From CAIKZJ01 sp964626015 (GTDB lineage: Bacteria > Bacteroidota > Ignavibacteria > Tepidaquicellales > Tepidaquicellaceae): a stretch of 27,849 bases of DNA. A program made the translations under genes and the position numbers. The notes beneath the pieces were generated by a model that saw nothing but the letters and a program-made list of their open reading frames with translations, was not told the DNA's origin and did no database searches. Below are positions 25,945 to 27,849 of the stretch, piece after piece (position 1 is the stretch's first letter; every line of letters starts with the position of its first letter). The stretch is from contig CAZVCC010000044.1 of NCBI GenBank assembly GCA_964626015.1, forward strand, positions 1 through 27,849, written 5' to 3'.

Positions 25945-27705
25945 TTATTCTTTAAAAGCTTTTTTTAATTCTTCTTCGTAAACCTTAACTGGATATTTCT
26001 GTTTTAGCGCGTCAACATACGCTTTCTCGGTCTGTGCAAATTTTTCCTGTCTTAACGTGTTTGTTATTTCAGCTTTAACTTCATCAAGCGTTCTTGTCTT
26101 TTCAGTTTCCCCGTCTTTAATCGTGTAAGCCGCTATATTCGTATTGTAATACGTACTGATATCTTCATCCGTTATCTTTATCTTGCTCGAAATTTCTTCA
26201 AGGTCTACCTTTTCTCTTAGAAGTCCAGCTGTATATTCGTTCATCAGTTCAAGATAATCATCATCCTTTTCTATATTTTCTTTCTGTGCAACTACGAATA
26301 ATATTGGACTAGTAGCAACTTCATTTATTATCTTCGTTAAGGTTGCAATCCCAAGGTTTGTTGACGAATATTCTCTGTTCACCTGTAAATACTGAAGGAA
26401 ATCCTGAAGTGTTACGGAACCGCCGTTATAATTTGCGAGTTTGGTATTTTTATCCGTTGTTGCGAAAATACTATCAAGATTCAGCATGGAAATTACTTTA
26501 CTCGAATCAATCATCGTGTATAACATCGCTATTCCGCCCTTGTCTAACTCAAGCTTGTAATCTTTAAGAGCCTTGGCAACGTATTTGTCATATTCCATCT
26601 TATACTGCATACTTCTCTTAAATTCGTTCTTAAGATTTTCCTTTGCTTTATCAAATTCAGGATATTCTTTTATTTCAGTTACCTTGATTATGTGCCAGCC
26701 GTATGGTGTTCTTACCGGTGATGATACCTCTCCTACTTTTAGCAAAAATGCAGCACTGTCAAACGGCTGAACCATTCTTCTTCTGTCAAAAAATCCAAGG
26801 TCTCCGCCTTTTGCTGCTGAGCCGGGATCCTGCGAAACCTCCGATGCTACTTTACCGAAATCCTCACCGCCTTTAATTCTTGCATACACCTCGTTTATCT
26901 TCTTAAGCGATGCAGAAGAATCTAAAATTGCGCCGGAGCTGTCTCTTTCATCCTGTATTAATATATGCGATGCTTTAATTCCGTCGTTTCTCTTCTTCTT
27001 GTCTGTTACTTGCACGATGTGAAGCCCAAACATCGTTCTTATTGGTTCTTTTGTATATTCTCCGGGACTCAGTTTATACACAGCTTCCTCAAATTCCGGC
27101 ACTGTCATGCCGCCCGTGAAATAATACAGATCTCCGCCGTTACTTTTCGCTGATGGGTCTTCTGAAAATTCTTTCGCTACTTCTGAAAACGCCGTACCGC
27201 TCTTAAGTTTTTCGATAACCGTTTTTGCTTTCTCAAATGCTTTAATTGAATCTTCAGGTGTTGCTGTCTGAGGCAAATTTATAAGAATGTGTGATGCCCT
27301 GATTTCAAATTTCTTTCTTTCGTATAAATCTTTTATGTATGGGTCAGTAACCTTCTTATCAATCAGGAATGCTGATAAGTAATTCTTTTTGTATGACTCA
27401 AGGTCTGCTTTTATTTCTGCACTGTTTAAATAACCTTTTTCTGTCGCATCAAGTACTTTGAGTTTTAATTTTATCATTAAATCTAAAAACTCTTTTCTTT
27501 GTTCCAAAGTTGTCTTTTTGGCTGAATCAAGATTGTTTCCTATAGACTTTAGGAATTGGTCTTCAAACTGGTACATTAAAATCTTTTCGCTGCCAATTTC
27601 TGCTACTACAGCTTTGTTCTTTTTATTATTACATCCTGTTGCTAAAAAAACAGATGAAATAATAGTTACTATGAGCAATAAAAGTAATGGTTTTTGACTT
27701 TTCAT
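25945..27705 (-). CDS. Parvulin-type peptidyl-prolyl isomerase lipoprotein
   Basis: The 586-residue product has a lipoprotein signal (LATGC, Cys25) and a SurA/PrsA-like N-terminal region. Two parvulin domains follow: about 133-235 (RASHILINLPQ to FGLHIVQVTDKK) and about 240-343 (KASHILIQDE to YGWHIIKVTEIKEY), each with a GGDLYYF or GGDLGFF loop. About 240 further residues form a helical C-terminal region resembling a second chaperone lobe. It probably helps fold secreted or outer membrane proteins in the periplasm, anchored by its lipid. It is the first gene of the four-gene operon, 6 bp ahead of the surA-like gene. The 109-bp gap to the divergent gene at 27815 should hold both promoters; no clear consensus was found. 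Confidence 0.9.
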   Translation of the reverse strand: MKSQKPLLLLLIVTIISSVFLATGCNNKKNKAVVAEIGSEKILMYQFEDQFLKSIGNNLDSAKKTTLEQRKEFLDLMIKLKLKVLDATEKGYLNSAEIKADLESYKKNYLSAFLIDKKVTDPYIKDLYERKKFEIRASHILINLPQTATPEDSIKAFEKAKTVIEKLKSGTAFSEVAKEFSEDPSAKSNGGDLYYFTGGMTVPEFEEAVYKLSPGEYTKEPIRTMFGLHIVQVTDKKKRNDGIKASHILIQDERDSSGAILDSSASLKKINEVYARIKGGEDFGKVASEVSQDPGSAAKGGDLGFFDRRRMVQPFDSAAFLLKVGEVSSPVRTPYGWHIIKVTEIKEYPEFDKAKENLKNEFKRSMQYKMEYDKYVAKALKDYKLELDKGGIAMLYTMIDSSKVISMLNLDSIFATTDKNTKLANYNGGSVTLQDFLQYLQVNREYSSTNLGIATLTKIINEVATSPILFVVAQKENIEKDDDYLELMNEYTAGLLREKVDLEEISSKIKITDEDISTYYNTNIAAYTIKDGETEKTRTLDEVKAEITNTLRQEKFAQTEKAYVDALKQKYPVKVYEEELKKAFKE

Positions 27706-27814
27706 TTTTGCAATTAAATTTTGAATAAACGTTAATTTTACCTATTTTATAAAAGAATAACAAGTCAATGAATTTATTAAAATACACCATTTTTACACAT
27801 CTGTCCAAAATAAA

Positions 27815-27849
27815 ATGGAAGAAAAAGGGCTAAGTAAAACAGGTTATCA
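27815..27849 (+). CDS. Start of an unidentified gene, cut by the window end
   Basis: An ATG at 27815 opens a frame reading MEEKGLSKTGY up to the last base. It diverges from the parvulin lipoprotein gene and follows an AT-rich leader. Eleven residues are too few to name it, and the start could be false. Confidence 0.35.
   Translation, partial: MEEKGLSKTGY

Overview
The window looks like chromosome of a Gram-negative bacterium of the Bacteroidota/Chlorobiota/Ignavibacteriota group, with Ignavibacteria-like lineages the best guess. Four intact predicted secreted proteins end in a type IX secretion (T9SS) C-terminal sorting domain with an NYPNPFNP core. Most starts lack a Shine-Dalgarno sequence, the DNA is AT-rich, and lipoproteins and TonB-type outer membrane proteins are frequent. 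This placement is inferred from sequence style, not from a marker gene.

Layout. (1) 1-4300 is a low-GC accessory-looking block, all leftward. It has a probable IS21-type element end (1-53) that cuts off a propeller lipoprotein, a T9SS-sorted propeller protein, a VWA lipoprotein, and a decayed T9SS sorting-domain relic (about 4161-4300). (2) 4301-4667 is a repeat-rich intergenic region with an 11-bp tandem array inside an inverted repeat. (3) 4668-9096 holds two exported peptidases on the plus strand, M28 with a P-domain and C69. They are separated by an 800-bp gap with a terminator, a 10/11-bp array, a palindrome and a 38-bp triple repeat. (4) 9224-10980 is a translationally coupled lipoprotein/beta-barrel pair, possibly metal-related. 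(5) 11202-16704, leftward, has a serine beta-lactamase-like hydrolase, RdgB, and a heterodimeric ABC exporter with one canonical and one degenerate ATP site. (6) 16810-21210, rightward, has a small membrane-anchored protein, a TonB-dependent receptor, and an Asp-box protein with a T9SS tail. (7) 21267-27705 is a tightly packed leftward four-gene operon: a parvulin lipoprotein, a SurA-like chaperone, a VWA membrane protein, and a Ycf48-like propeller with a T9SS tail. A new plus-strand gene probably begins at 27815.

The common theme is the cell envelope: secreted propellers and peptidases sent out by T9SS, periplasmic chaperones that could fold outer membrane proteins, outer membrane barrels and receptors, and a lipid/drug-type exporter. 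RdgB (nucleotide sanitation) is the one clear cytosolic housekeeping enzyme. No rRNA, tRNA, CRISPR array or complete mobile element was seen. I found no convincing defence or otherwise wholly new system. The least explained parts are the short-period intergenic arrays, the 9224-10980 pair and the 16810-19500 pair.
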